A stretch of DNA of 64,000 nucleotides. Source: Pseudomonas anatoliensis (GTDB lineage Bacteria; Pseudomonadota; Gammaproteobacteria; Pseudomonadales; Pseudomonadaceae). Location of the stretch: positions 558,001 through 622,000 of the forward strand of contig NZ_JACVHC010000003.1 of NCBI RefSeq assembly GCF_017976235.1, read 5' to 3'. The position numbers were made by a program, and so were the translations under genes. The notes beneath the pieces were generated by a model. That model was given only the letters and a program-made list of their open reading frames with translations, had not been told where the DNA came from and did no database searches. How positions within the stretch are numbered: the stretch's first letter is position 1; the number at the start of each line of letters is the position of its first letter. This document shows, one piece after another, positions 52,956 through 61,335 of this stretch.

Positions 52956-53616
52956 CTTTGCTCGACTCATCAGAAAATGCGCAGCTTTGATCTTAGGGCT
53001 GCTGCTGGCTGGTTGCGCACAGACAAATGCCCAGGCAAATAACAAGCAGCCATGGTTCCTTGGCTTTGGCGCACCGGACTACATGGAGGTCTGGATTGAA
53101 ACAGCCGATGTCGTGGATATCCGTGAACGGGTGTTCCGTCGTGCCGGAGCCGGTATTGCTTCGGTAAGAACCCCGATCAACAACACGGGCACACCCGCAG
53201 GCTGGCCGGACAATCCCGGTAGTGGCGCTGGTCGCGACGTCAACGGCGCCGATCTGCCCCGTTTGATCTACGTGCGCTGGCAATCTCTGGCCGAACCTCA
53301 AACCTATGAGGCTTACATTGTAATTCCCGAATCAGCCCGGGAAATCATGCGCAAACCGGAGAAAGCCTTCTGCAGGGCTGATGGCAAGTGGATCTCGGAT
53401 TACCGAGATGACATTGGTATTGGTCTGGCGCCCGGCGGAATCGCCAAGGTCTGGTTGGGAGGGCCCTGCTTGAAGGCTGTCGAGATTGCCCGCGTAGAGG
53501 GAACCATCAATCCGAAAGGCCCTTATGAAGGCAAATCCAGCGGTAAGCATCGACCTCTTACCGATGTATCCAAAACCTACATCGAAAAGTTCGGGATTCC
53601 CTATGGGAGCTGGTGA
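52948..53616 (+). CDS. DUF2931-like lipoprotein, putative phospholipase immunity protein
   Basis: The 222-residue protein has a signal sequence with lipobox LLAGC (Cys23) and a DUF2931-type pattern (DYMEVWIETADVVD, DLPRLIYVRWQSLAEPQTYE, IGLAPGGIAKVWLGGPC). DUF2931 proteins are often encoded next to Tle lipase effectors in Pseudomonas. It overlaps the vgrG-tle stop codon by eight bases, so it is translationally coupled. A membrane-anchored periplasmic protein is well placed to neutralise a periplasm-acting phospholipase. The immunity role is inferred from family and position. Confidence 0.82.
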   Translation: MNNFARLIRKCAALILGLLLAGCAQTNAQANNKQPWFLGFGAPDYMEVWIETADVVDIRERVFRRAGAGIASVRTPINNTGTPAGWPDNPGSGAGRDVNGADLPRLIYVRWQSLAEPQTYEAYIVIPESAREIMRKPEKAFCRADGKWISDYRDDIGIGLAPGGIAKVWLGGPCLKAVEIARVEGTINPKGPYEGKSSGKHRPLTDVSKTYIEKFGIPYGSW

Positions 53617-53824
53617 GACGTCAAAATCTCCGGGGATTCATTTACCCACCGTCGCTCACCGACCATTCACCACAGTCGGCCCTTTCATTTCGACGTCAAA
53701 CGCTACTAAAGAGGGTTGCTCGAGACACTACGCAGTTATCTATCCGTTGCTTCTTGAACTGTAATTTGAAACTTTCATCGGAAAATCCAATACGTAACGA
53801 AAGCTGGTAAGGAGTAATTACCTC

Positions 53825-54904
53825 ATGGAACTGAAAACACTGTTTTTTGCAGCACTGATGTGGCTGCCCATCACCCAAGCATCAGCAGACACCTCGCCAC
53901 TGGACGGCCATTACTACCTGACGGGCGCAATGGAAATGGGCGCCGAGTTGCTATTGCGTAAGGACGGCACCTTTTCTGCTGGTATCGCCTACGGATCGGC
54001 TGGCGGTGTCGCCAAGGGAAACTGGTATGTCGAGGAAAACACTCTCATGCTGGAGCAAGAGCCTGCTGCCCAACCAGCAAAGAAGCTTTCCTACAATCTT
54101 TCACGCGAGAGCACTCTGATCGAACTCAAGGAATATGCCGACAAAGAAAAAAATGAGTTGGCTAAAGAGAGCTACGTTTTAGAGCTACGGTACGATCACC
54201 AACCTCTGCCGCCGCCCCTGAAGCCCGTGATGATCAGTCTCGAATTCAATTCAGGTCCACCGGGTCAATTGCTCTTGAGCTCGAATCAACAAACAGACCT
54301 CTGGTTTCCTTATGATCACCAGAGAACGCTGAAAAAAATTGGCTTTGGCGCAGATCATAATCGTGGAACCTATCAATGGTTCGATGTCGCGGGGGATAGC
54401 CGAGCCTTCAACATTGGCTGGAAGAAACGAAAAAACCAGCCCTTAACGTTCGAACAACCAATCGGATTTGATCTGGCGACCACCAGCCAATATCTGGCTC
54501 CAGAAGAGCGAGAACGAGTTGACCATAACTATTGGTTGACGTTTTATCACTTCGATCCGGTCGCACCACCCGCGATCCATCCAGTGGAAGTTCATTGGCA
54601 ATTCAAAGACGGTTCGACGTTGAAGGATGTTTGGACAGACTCGCAGCGAAACACGCTGACAATGCCGTTCTCCCCAAATAAAGAATTGGCGAAAATCGGC
54701 TTACATACACAAAATTCTCCTGATGAAATCGAGTGGTTCACCGTCATGCCGGAAACTCGATGGGCGACGCTGGACTGGCAAGCCTATCCTGACCCTGCCA
54801 ACGGCGATCTTTCTGTGTTGTTCAAAGATTTGCAATTAGCCATCGAACCCAACTGCTTGGCCGTCAATTTTGGCAACGGCAAAGCCTGCTTCCGCCGCCA
54901 ATAA
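53825..54904 (+). CDS. Exported protein with two internal repeats, unknown function
   Basis: The 359-residue protein has a signal peptide (ITQASA) and an N-terminal region with GHYYLTGAMEMGAELLLRKDG. Two tandem beta-type repeats of about 67 residues follow (133-200 and 252-319) that share the pattern PV-x-I-x-x-FxxG ... KIGF or KIGL ... WF ... W. I do not recognise the family. AAGGAG lies eight bases before ATG 53825. It sits 208 bases after the DUF2931 gene on the same strand and may be a second protective protein, or an unrelated exported protein caught in the island. A strong terminator follows. Confidence 0.65.
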   Translation: MELKTLFFAALMWLPITQASADTSPLDGHYYLTGAMEMGAELLLRKDGTFSAGIAYGSAGGVAKGNWYVEENTLMLEQEPAAQPAKKLSYNLSRESTLIELKEYADKEKNELAKESYVLELRYDHQPLPPPLKPVMISLEFNSGPPGQLLLSSNQQTDLWFPYDHQRTLKKIGFGADHNRGTYQWFDVAGDSRAFNIGWKKRKNQPLTFEQPIGFDLATTSQYLAPEERERVDHNYWLTFYHFDPVAPPAIHPVEVHWQFKDGSTLKDVWTDSQRNTLTMPFSPNKELAKIGLHTQNSPDEIEWFTVMPETRWATLDWQAYPDPANGDLSVLFKDLQLAIEPNCLAVNFGNGKACFRRQ

Positions 54905-54920
54905 CCTGGCTTTCAGCCAC

Positions 54921-54960
54921 AAAAAATGGGCACCCGACCGCAATCGGTGTGCCCATTTTT
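54921..54960. terminator. Bidirectional rho-independent terminator
   Basis: AAAAAATGGGCAC and GTGCCCATTTTT-type arms pair across a GC-rich loop that itself contains CCGA/TCGG. It separates the convergent plus-strand exported protein gene and the minus-strand HU gene and marks the right edge of the accessory region. Confidence 0.9.
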
Positions 54961-54998
54961 ATTGCGGTTCTCCCCGTTATTCAGGGAGCTCGCCGCAA

Positions 54999-55274
54999 TT
55001 ATGGATTAACGCTGTCTTTCAACGATTTGCCTGGCTTGAACGCTACGGTATTGCTGGCCTTGATTTTCACCGGCTCGCCGGTTTGCGGGTTTTTGCCGGT
55101 ACGGGCGCCGCGGTGGCGTTGCAGGAAGGTGCCGAAGCCCACCAGCGTGACGCTGTCCTTGCGGTGCAGAGCGCCGGTGATTTCTTCGAGAACGGCGTTG
55201 AGCACGCGGTTGGCCTGTTCTTTGGTCAGATCTGCTTTTTCAGCAATTGCAGCGGCGAGTTCTGGTTTACGCAT
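54999..55274 (-). CDS. hup: HU-family DNA-binding protein
   Basis: The 91-residue protein has the HU/IHF signature: RKPELAAAIAEKADLTKEQA, VTLVGFGTFLQRHRGARTGK and NPQTGEPVKIKASNTVAFK. It binds and bends DNA without sequence preference as a homo- or heterodimer and organises the nucleoid. It is the first backbone gene after the T6SS island, matching the HU gene beside the rubredoxin genes in P. aeruginosa. The 190 bases upstream, to 55464, hold its promoter and no gene. Confidence 0.95.
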   Translation of the reverse strand: MRKPELAAAIAEKADLTKEQANRVLNAVLEEITGALHRKDSVTLVGFGTFLQRHRGARTGKNPQTGEPVKIKASNTVAFKPGKSLKDSVNP

Positions 55275-55464
55275 TAGTGAAGCCCCTTTGACGGTTTTTT
55301 GTTGTTATGTCCGTGCTGTTCTCGTTGGAACAGCGCCCAAGGCGCCGCAGGCTCTACGCTGCGGCAGACGGGAGTGAGAATGGCACGCGGATACGGGCGG
55401 CGCCAGTCTCCCCGCGACCTTTGTGGGGGCAAAAGCTGGGGGATTCCGACAGAACGACCGGTAT

Positions 55465-56613
55465 TTACGCCAGCAGGGCCGGAAGCTGTTTGTTCAGGGC
55501 GAGTTTTTCCATCACCGCCGCACCGGTCAGGGCATACCCCAGCAACTGACCGTCTGCGCCGTGGCACAGGGCCTTGATGTCGGCGCCCTGCCCCTCGACG
55601 GTCCAGACCCCTTCGCTGCCCCGTGGTGGCGGCGACACCACCAATGGGCAGACGGGGGTTTTCACGGTGATCGGCATCGGGCCGTAGTTCACCGCTGTCG
55701 GGTTGCCTGCGAGGGTTTGTGCCAGCGCACGCGCACAACTCATGAGGGGCATGACGTACAAAAGATTCAGCCCATCGACCTCGGCGCAGTCGCCCAAGGC
55801 GTAGATATTGGCGTGGGATGTTTTCAGTTGTCGATCAACCACGACACCGCGATTGACCTGCACGCCGGCAGCCGCCGCCAGATCGATCCGTGGGCGCAGG
55901 CCGATGGCCGAGACCACTACGTCGCAGGGGATAACCTGGCCGTCGGACAAATGCGCTTCCAGACCGTCGGCGACCTTGTGCAGACGGGTCAGCACCGGGC
56001 CGAGGTGGAATTTTGCGCCAAGGCTTTCCAGCCCGGACTGCACCGCTGCTGCGGCCGCTGGATGCAGCAACATCGGCATGACTTGCTCGCACGGGGCAAC
56101 CAGTTGCACCTCGTAGCCACCAAGGATCAGATCGTTAGCGAACTCACAGCCGATCAACCCGGCACCGAGCACCAGTACCCGACGCTTGCCAGCCGCTGCC
56201 GCGCGGAACCGTGCGTAGTCTTCGAGATCATTGATCGGGAACACCAAATCGCCGCCGTCGCCTTCGATCGGCACGCGTACGGTTTCTGCACCCCAGGCGA
56301 GGATCAGGTCGCGATAAGCCACGGTTTCTTCGCCGATCCACAGACGCTTGTGGCCCGCGTCGATGCCGCTGATGCGCGTATGCGTACGCACCTCGGCCTT
56401 CAACTGCTCGGCCATCGCGCCTGGCTCGGCCATGCTCAGGCCATCGGCGTCCTTGTTCTTGCCGAAACCGGTGGAGAGCATCGGCTTGGAGTAGGAGCGA
56501 CCGTCATCGGCGGTAATCAGCAGCAGCGGTGTTTCGCTGTCGAGCTTGCGAAACTCGCGGGCCAGGTTGTAGCCCGCAAGCCCGGTGCCGATGATGACGA
56601 CTGGTGCGCTCAT
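55465..56613 (-). CDS. Rubredoxin-NAD(+) reductase
   Basis: The 382-residue flavoprotein has an FAD-binding [17 protein letters not shown] at the N-terminus, an NAD-binding [20 protein letters not shown] near the middle and the FAD-binding [13 protein letters not shown]. It moves electrons from NADH to rubredoxin, which then supplies alkane hydroxylase or oxidative-stress enzymes. It follows the rubredoxin gene by 21 bases, in the same order as the P. aeruginosa RubA-RubB genes. Full length with no defect seen. Confidence 0.95.
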   Translation of the reverse strand: MSAPVVIIGTGLAGYNLAREFRKLDSETPLLLITADDGRSYSKPMLSTGFGKNKDADGLSMAEPGAMAEQLKAEVRTHTRISGIDAGHKRLWIGEETVAYRDLILAWGAETVRVPIEGDGGDLVFPINDLEDYARFRAAAAGKRRVLVLGAGLIGCEFANDLILGGYEVQLVAPCEQVMPMLLHPAAAAAVQSGLESLGAKFHLGPVLTRLHKVADGLEAHLSDGQVIPCDVVVSAIGLRPRIDLAAAAGVQVNRGVVVDRQLKTSHANIYALGDCAEVDGLNLLYVMPLMSCARALAQTLAGNPTAVNYGPMPITVKTPVCPLVVSPPPRGSEGVWTVEGQGADIKALCHGADGQLLGYALTGAAVMEKLALNKQLPALLA

Positions 56614-56634
56614 GCGTTGTTCCCTCTGTTTTTC

Positions 56635-56802
56635 TTAGTTGATTTCGATCATTTCGAAGTCCATCTTGCCAACGCCGCAGTCTGGGCACAGCCAGTCTTC
56701 CGGCACGTCTTGCCACAGGGTGCCCGGCGCGATGCCGTCATCCGGCCAGCCGTCGGCTTCGTTATAGATCAGGCCACAGACCACACATTGCCACTTCTTC
56801 AT
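56635..56802 (-). CDS. rubA: Rubredoxin
   Basis: The 55-residue iron protein begins [20 protein letters not shown] and has two iron-binding knuckles, CVVCG and CPDCG, which hold a single Fe by four cysteines. [10 protein letters not shown] and [10 protein letters not shown] are standard rubredoxin segments. It is the electron acceptor of the reductase encoded just downstream. P. aeruginosa has two rubredoxin genes here, but only one is present in this window. Confidence 0.97.
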   Translation of the reverse strand: MKKWQCVVCGLIYNEADGWPDDGIAPGTLWQDVPEDWLCPDCGVGKMDFEMIEIN

Positions 56803-57002
56803 TCAGGTACTTCCTCAGGATTCAGGCTTTTGCCGGCGCGAATGGTCGATGGGTGTTGCGCTGCCATCCGGCTCAGGGCGTTTTGTACTGATGGTGCCGG
56901 ACAGATGCAAGCCTGTTCGGCGCAACGGCGACCCGGATCAATCAATATCGGTGCCCGCCATGGTAAGCTCGGCGCCTCATTTGCGGCCAATAATGACTCA
57001 TT

Positions 57003-57563
57003 GTGCAACAGACAAACTCCTCCCCCGCCCCGCTCTGGCTGCCCCAAAGCCGACTGACGCCCCTCCCCGATTCATCGACCCTGGACTGGCTGTTCGACGA
57101 AGGTTCGCTGACCCGCCGCCTGACCCGTTTGTCCAACGATGGCTTCAGCGTCACGCCGCTTTTCGAAGGCTGGGACACCTTGCGTGTCGACGAATGTGCC
57201 GCGCTGGATCTGGCAGAAGGCAGCGAAGGCTGGGTGCGCGAGGTGTATTTGCGCGGCCATGGCCAGGCGTGGGTGTTCGCCCGCAGCGTGGCATCGCGCA
57301 GTGCATTGCAGGGCGACGGTTTGCACATGGATGAGTTGGGCAGCCGCTCCCTGGGCGAACTGCTGTTTTGCGACCAGGCCTTCCGGCGCCGCGCCATCGA
57401 AGTCTGTCACTACCCGGAGCAGTGGCTGCCGCCCGCCGCCCAGGCGCCCGAGTTGTGGGGCCGTCGTTCGCGTTTCGACCGTGGCGCATTGAGCGTGCTG
57501 GTTGCGGAAATCTTCTTGCCGAGCCTGTGGGACGCCGCCCGCGCCCATCCGGAGAACTGCTGA
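57003..57563 (+). CDS. ubiC: Chorismate pyruvate-lyase UbiC
   Basis: The 186-residue protein matches Ubi[64 protein letters not shown] and the C-terminal EIFLPSLW. It splits chorismate into 4-hydroxybenzoate and pyruvate, the first committed step of ubiquinone synthesis. The start is GTG 57003. Its stop codon overlaps the ubiA start by one base (TGATG). Confidence 0.95.
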   Translation: MQQTNSSPAPLWLPQSRLTPLPDSSTLDWLFDEGSLTRRLTRLSNDGFSVTPLFEGWDTLRVDECAALDLAEGSEGWVREVYLRGHGQAWVFARSVASRSALQGDGLHMDELGSRSLGELLFCDQAFRRRAIEVCHYPEQWLPPAAQAPELWGRRSRFDRGALSVLVAEIFLPSLWDAARAHPENC

Positions 57564-58453
57564 TGTACCAGAGCCTGCTCAAGTCCCTGAACCGTTTGAA
57601 CCCGCGCGCCTGGGATTTCATTCAGTTGACGCGCATGGACAAGCCGATCGGCATTTATCTGCTGCTGTGGCCAACCTTGTGGGCGTTGTGGATCGCCGGC
57701 AAGGGTTCGCCGTCGCTGGCCAACGTGGTGATTTTCGTCCTCGGTGTGGTGCTGACCCGCGCCGGTGGCTGCGTGATCAATGACTGGGCCGATCGCAAGG
57801 TCGACGGCCACGTCAAACGCACCGCGCAACGGCCTCTGGCAGCCGGCAGGATCAGCTCAAAAGAGGCGCTGGTGTTCTTTGCGCTGCTGATGGGCGTGAG
57901 TTTCCTGCTGGTGCTCTGCACCAATGCCCCGACAATCTGGTTGTCGCTGGGCGGTCTGGCGCTGGCCTTCACCTATCCGTTCATGAAGCGCTACACCTAT
58001 TACCCGCAAGTGGTACTGGGTGCGGCGTTTTCCTGGGGTATGCCGATGGCATTCACCGCAGAAACCGGCGAGTTGCCAGCGGCGGCGTGGCTGCTGTGGA
58101 TCGCCAATCTGCTGTGGACGGTGGGTTACGACACCTATTACGCGATGACCGACCGCGATGACGACCTCAAAATCGGCGTGAAATCCACGGCGATTCTGTT
58201 CGGCGAGGCGGACCGGGTGATCATCCTGACCTTGCAGGCGTTGTCGCTGGGATGCCTGTTACTGGCCGGGTCGAAATTTGAGCTGGGGATCTGGTTTCAG
58301 CTCGGTCTGCTGGTGGCCGCCGGCTGTTACGCCTGGGAGTTCTGGTACACCCGCAACAAGGACCGGATGCGCTGCTTCCAGGCGTTTTTGCACAACCACT
58401 GGGCCGGGCTGGCGATTTTTGTCGGGATCGTGCTGGATTACGCGTTGCGCTGA
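57563..58453 (+). CDS. ubiA: 4-Hydroxybenzoate octaprenyltransferase UbiA
   Basis: The 296-residue polytopic membrane enzyme has two aspartate-rich prenyl-diphosphate motifs, [15 protein letters not shown] and [17 protein letters not shown], and RPLAAGRIS. It attaches the polyprenyl chain to 4-hydroxybenzoate made by UbiC. It is coupled to ubiC by a one-base overlap and followed by a REP-like palindrome. Confidence 0.97.
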   Translation: MYQSLLKSLNRLNPRAWDFIQLTRMDKPIGIYLLLWPTLWALWIAGKGSPSLANVVIFVLGVVLTRAGGCVINDWADRKVDGHVKRTAQRPLAAGRISSKEALVFFALLMGVSFLLVLCTNAPTIWLSLGGLALAFTYPFMKRYTYYPQVVLGAAFSWGMPMAFTAETGELPAAAWLLWIANLLWTVGYDTYYAMTDRDDDLKIGVKSTAILFGEADRVIILTLQALSLGCLLLAGSKFELGIWFQLGLLVAAGCYAWEFWYTRNKDRMRCFQAFLHNHWAGLAIFVGIVLDYALR

Positions 58454-58460
58454 TCACAAA

Positions 58461-58554
58461 CCTGTAGGAGTGAGCCTGCTCGCGATGGCGGTGTGTCAGT
58501 TGAAAATAATATTGACTGACAAATCGCTATCGCGAGCAGGCTCACTCCTGCAGG
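58461..58554. repeat. REP-like palindrome (GAGCCTGCTCGCGAT family)
   Basis: Inverted arms of 26 bases lie at 58461-58486 and 58529-58554, with one mismatch and a 42-base AT-rich spacer. The core GAGCCTGCTCGCGAT is a common Pseudomonas repeat. It separates the convergent ubiA and COG4315 genes. Confidence 0.85.
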
Positions 58555-58564
58555 GGATTTGTGT

Positions 58565-58948
58565 TTACTTGGCTTTGGCGACCTTCCACGCGCCGTCCAT
58601 TTTGCCGTCACCGGTCATGTCACCGGCCTTCTTGTCCATCACGAATGTGTACAGCGGCATACCTTGGTAAGCCCACTGCATCGAGCCATCGTCGCGTTTG
58701 ATGACAGTCCAGTCACCCATCGACTTGTCGCCCGCCGCAGCCATCAACGGCGGCCAGTTCGTCGCGCATTTGTCATTGCACACGGACTTGCCGGCGGAGT
58801 CCTTGGCGAAGGTGTACAGCGTCATGCCTTTGTGATCGGTGTACATGCCGTCCTTTTCCATCGCCGGGTCAGCGGCGAACACCATCGATGGCAGTGCCAT
58901 GGCGGCAGCAAGGATCAAAGCCTTGAAGGAAACAGTCATTTGAGTCAT
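58565..58948 (-). CDS. Exported COG4315-type repeat protein
   Basis: The 127-residue protein has a signal peptide (SMVFA) and two copies of the short exported repeat pattern: GMTLYTFAKDSAGKSVCNDKC with ATNWPPLMA, and GMPLYTFVMDKKAGDMTGDG. Proteins of this COG4315/Lipoprotein_15 group are exported and of unknown function. No lipobox is present here. ATG 58948 has AAGG seven bases ahead; ATG 58939 is an alternative. Confidence 0.88.
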   Translation of the reverse strand: MTQMTVSFKALILAAAMALPSMVFAADPAMEKDGMYTDHKGMTLYTFAKDSAGKSVCNDKCATNWPPLMAAAGDKSMGDWTVIKRDDGSMQWAYQGMPLYTFVMDKKAGDMTGDGKMDGAWKVAKAK

Positions 58949-59028
58949 GGAAACCTTCTCTTGTGGTTGTCAGGATTCGGACTCAAAGCTTAGTTGAGGA
59001 TCTGCACATTCGCCCCCGAGCTAAAATA

Positions 59029-59060
59029 CTGTCACACGACTGCAATAATTCCGTTATCTA
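59029..59060 (+). promoter_or_regulatory. Pho box and -10 element of phoB
   Basis: Two 7-mers, CTGTCAC (59029-59035) and CTGCAAT (59040-59046), are separated by ACGA, matching the PhoB-binding CTGTCAT-N4-CTGTCAT pattern with three changes. TATCTA (59055-59060) is a plausible -10. It lies 40 bases ahead of the phoB start and predicts positive autoregulation under phosphate limitation. Confidence 0.7.
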
Positions 59061-59099
59061 ATGCGGCGCAAGACAGTTAAATGACAAGAGGATTAAGGC

Positions 59100-59789
59100 A
59101 TGGTTGGCAGGAGCATTCTGATCGTCGACGACGAAGCGCCGATTCGCGAAATGATCGCCGTGGCGTTGGAAATGGCCGGCTATGACTGCCTCGAGGCAGA
59201 GAACTCGCAGCAGGCGCACGCCATCATCGTCGACCGCAAGCCGGACCTGATCCTGCTCGACTGGATGTTGCCCGGCACATCCGGCATTGAGTTGGCCCGA
59301 CGTCTGAAGCGTGATGAACTGACCGGGGACATCCCGATCATCATGCTCACCGCCAAGGGCGAAGAGGACAACAAGATCCAGGGTCTTGAAGTCGGCGCCG
59401 ATGATTACATCACCAAACCATTTTCCCCACGCGAACTGGTCGCACGCCTCAAGGCCGTGCTGCGCCGCGCCGGCCCGACCGATGGCGAAGCGCCAATCGA
59501 AGTCGGTGGCCTGCTGCTCGACCCGATCAGCCACCGCGTGACCATCGACGGCAAACCGGCCGAGATGGGCCCGACCGAGTACCGTCTGCTGCAATTCTTC
59601 ATGACCCACCAGGAACGCGCCTACACTCGCGGCCAGTTGCTGGATCAGGTCTGGGGCGGCAACGTCTATGTTGAAGAGCGCACGGTCGACGTGCACATCC
59701 GACGACTGCGCAAGGCCCTCGGCGACGCTTACGAAAATCTGGTACAAACCGTGCGCGGCACCGGCTACCGGTTCTCCACAAAAGCATAA
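59100..59789 (+). CDS. phoB: Phosphate regulon response regulator PhoB
   Basis: The 229-residue OmpR-family regulator has a receiver domain (acidic pocket VDDEAP, phospho-acceptor Asp in [10 protein letters not shown], Lys in DDYITKPF) and a winged-helix DNA-binding domain ([33 protein letters not shown]). Phosphorylated PhoB activates the Pho regulon. GAGG lies upstream of ATG 59100. PhoR follows after 101 bases that hold a repeat. Confidence 0.97.
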   Translation: MVGRSILIVDDEAPIREMIAVALEMAGYDCLEAENSQQAHAIIVDRKPDLILLDWMLPGTSGIELARRLKRDELTGDIPIIMLTAKGEEDNKIQGLEVGADDYITKPFSPRELVARLKAVLRRAGPTDGEAPIEVGGLLLDPISHRVTIDGKPAEMGPTEYRLLQFFMTHQERAYTRGQLLDQVWGGNVYVEERTVDVHIRRLRKALGDAYENLVQTVRGTGYRFSTKA

Positions 59790-59793
59790 AAAC

Positions 59794-59862
59794 AGCTGCA
59801 AGCTTCTAGCTACAAGCGGCAAGAAACAGCGAGCCGCTCTGACTTGTAGCTTGCAGCTTGAA
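59794..59862. repeat. Imperfect inverted repeat between phoB and phoR
   Basis: AGCTGCAAGCTTCTAGCTAC at the left pairs with GTAGCTTGCAGCTT at the right once a six-base insertion is looped out. This AGCTACAAG-type element is another recurrent Pseudomonas intergenic palindrome. It lies within the phoB-phoR transcript and could tune relative expression. Confidence 0.65.
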
Positions 59863-59890
59863 ACTTGACGCTGCGGCTAAGGACGCCCCC

Positions 59891-61213
59891 GTGAATCAAA
59901 ACTGGCATGGCACCCTGATTCGCCACATGCTGCTGCTGGTCACCGCCTGCCTGGTGATCGGTCTGATCAGCGGCTATTACGGCTGGAGCCTCGCGGCGGG
60001 ACTGGGTATTTACCTGGCCTGGACACTCAAGCAATTGCTGCGTCTGCACGAGTGGCTGCGCCTGCACCAACCTGATGAAGCACCGCCCGACGGTTACGGT
60101 CTGTGGGGCGAGGTGTTCGACAGCATCTATCACCTGCAGCGCCGCGACCAACGAGTGCGCGGGCGTCTGCAAGCGGTGATCGACCGGGTCCAGGAGTCCA
60201 CCGCTGCGCTGAAAGACGCGGTCATCATGCTCGACAGCGATGGCAACCTCGAATGGTGGAACCGCGCCGCCGAAACCCTGCTCGGGCTCAAGACCCCACA
60301 GGACAGCGGCCAACCGGTGACCAATCTGGTGCGCCATCCGCGCTTCAAGGAATACTTCGAGCAAGACAGCTATTCCGAGCCGCTGGAAATCCCCTCGCCG
60401 ACCAATGATCGCGTGCGCATTCAGCTGTACCTGACCCGCTACGGCAACAACGAACACTTGATGCTGGTGCGCGACGTCACGCGCATTCATCAGCTGGAAC
60501 AGATGCGCAAAGACTTCATCGCCAACGTCTCCCACGAATTGCGCACGCCGCTGACGGTAATCTGCGGCTATCTGGAAACCCTGCTCGACAACGTCGAAGA
60601 AGTGAACCCGCGCTGGAGCCGTGCCCTGCAGCAGATGCAACAACAGGGCGGGCGCATGCAGACGCTGCTCAACGATTTGTTGCTGCTGGCGAAGCTGGAA
60701 GCCACCGATTACCCGTCCGACAACCAACCGATTCAGATCGACACGCTGTTGCAATCGATTACGAGCGATGCGCAGCAATTGTCCGGCTCGAAAAACCAGC
60801 GCATCACTCTGGAGGCCGACAGCAGCCTGTTGCTCAAGGGCAGCGAGGCGGAACTGCGCAGCGCGTTTTCCAATCTGGTGTTCAACGCAGTGAAGTACAC
60901 CCCGGCCGAGGGCAATATCCGCATTCGCTGGTGGGGCGACGAGCAAGGCGCACACCTGAGCGTGCAGGATTCGGGGATCGGCATCGACAGCAAACACCTG
61001 CCGCGCCTGACCGAACGCTTTTACCGTGTCGACTCCAGCCGCAACTCCAACACCGGCGGCACCGGGCTCGGTCTGGCCATCGTCAAACACGTGTTGTTGC
61101 GCCACCGCGCACGCATGGAGATCAGCAGCGTGCCCGGCCACGGCAGCACGTTCACCTGCCATTTCGCCCCGGCTCAGGTCGCTTACGCACGGGCGATCAG
61201 CGCCGCCGAGTGA
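59891..61213 (+). CDS. phoR: Phosphate sensor histidine kinase PhoR
   Basis: The 440-residue protein has two N-terminal membrane segments (about 10-45), a PAS domain (about 95-200, LKDAVIMLDSDGNLEWWN), a HisKA helix with the phospho-acceptor His in FIANVSHELRTPLTV and an ATPase domain (NAVKYTPAEGNIRIRW, DSGIGIDSKHL, GGTGLGLAIVKHV). It senses phosphate through PstSCAB-PhoU and phosphorylates PhoB. GTG 59891 with AAGGA seven bases ahead is the start; an upstream in-frame TTG is unlikely. Confidence 0.96.
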   Translation: MNQNWHGTLIRHMLLLVTACLVIGLISGYYGWSLAAGLGIYLAWTLKQLLRLHEWLRLHQPDEAPPDGYGLWGEVFDSIYHLQRRDQRVRGRLQAVIDRVQESTAALKDAVIMLDSDGNLEWWNRAAETLLGLKTPQDSGQPVTNLVRHPRFKEYFEQDSYSEPLEIPSPTNDRVRIQLYLTRYGNNEHLMLVRDVTRIHQLEQMRKDFIANVSHELRTPLTVICGYLETLLDNVEEVNPRWSRALQQMQQQGGRMQTLLNDLLLLAKLEATDYPSDNQPIQIDTLLQSITSDAQQLSGSKNQRITLEADSSLLLKGSEAELRSAFSNLVFNAVKYTPAEGNIRIRWWGDEQGAHLSVQDSGIGIDSKHLPRLTERFYRVDSSRNSNTGGTGLGLAIVKHVLLRHRARMEISSVPGHGSTFTCHFAPAQVAYARAISAAE

Positions 61214-61234
61214 TACCGGCCGGCACGCGCCACT

Positions 61235-61277
61235 AGGCAATCGCCAAGTCAGCCGCTACATTGGCTGACTTGTGCCT
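61235..61277 (+). terminator. Long hairpin after phoR
   Basis: A perfect 10-bp stem CAAGTCAGCC/GGCTGACTTG (61245-61254 and 61263-61272) with an outer AGGCA/TGCCT pair lies 22 bases after the phoR stop codon. The T tract is poor, so it may be a processing signal or a weak terminator. Confidence 0.45.
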
Positions 61278-61335
61278 GCCTTTCAGGTGCGGCTTTTATC
61301 TCTTTTGAATCACACGGAACCCGCAAAACTCCATC

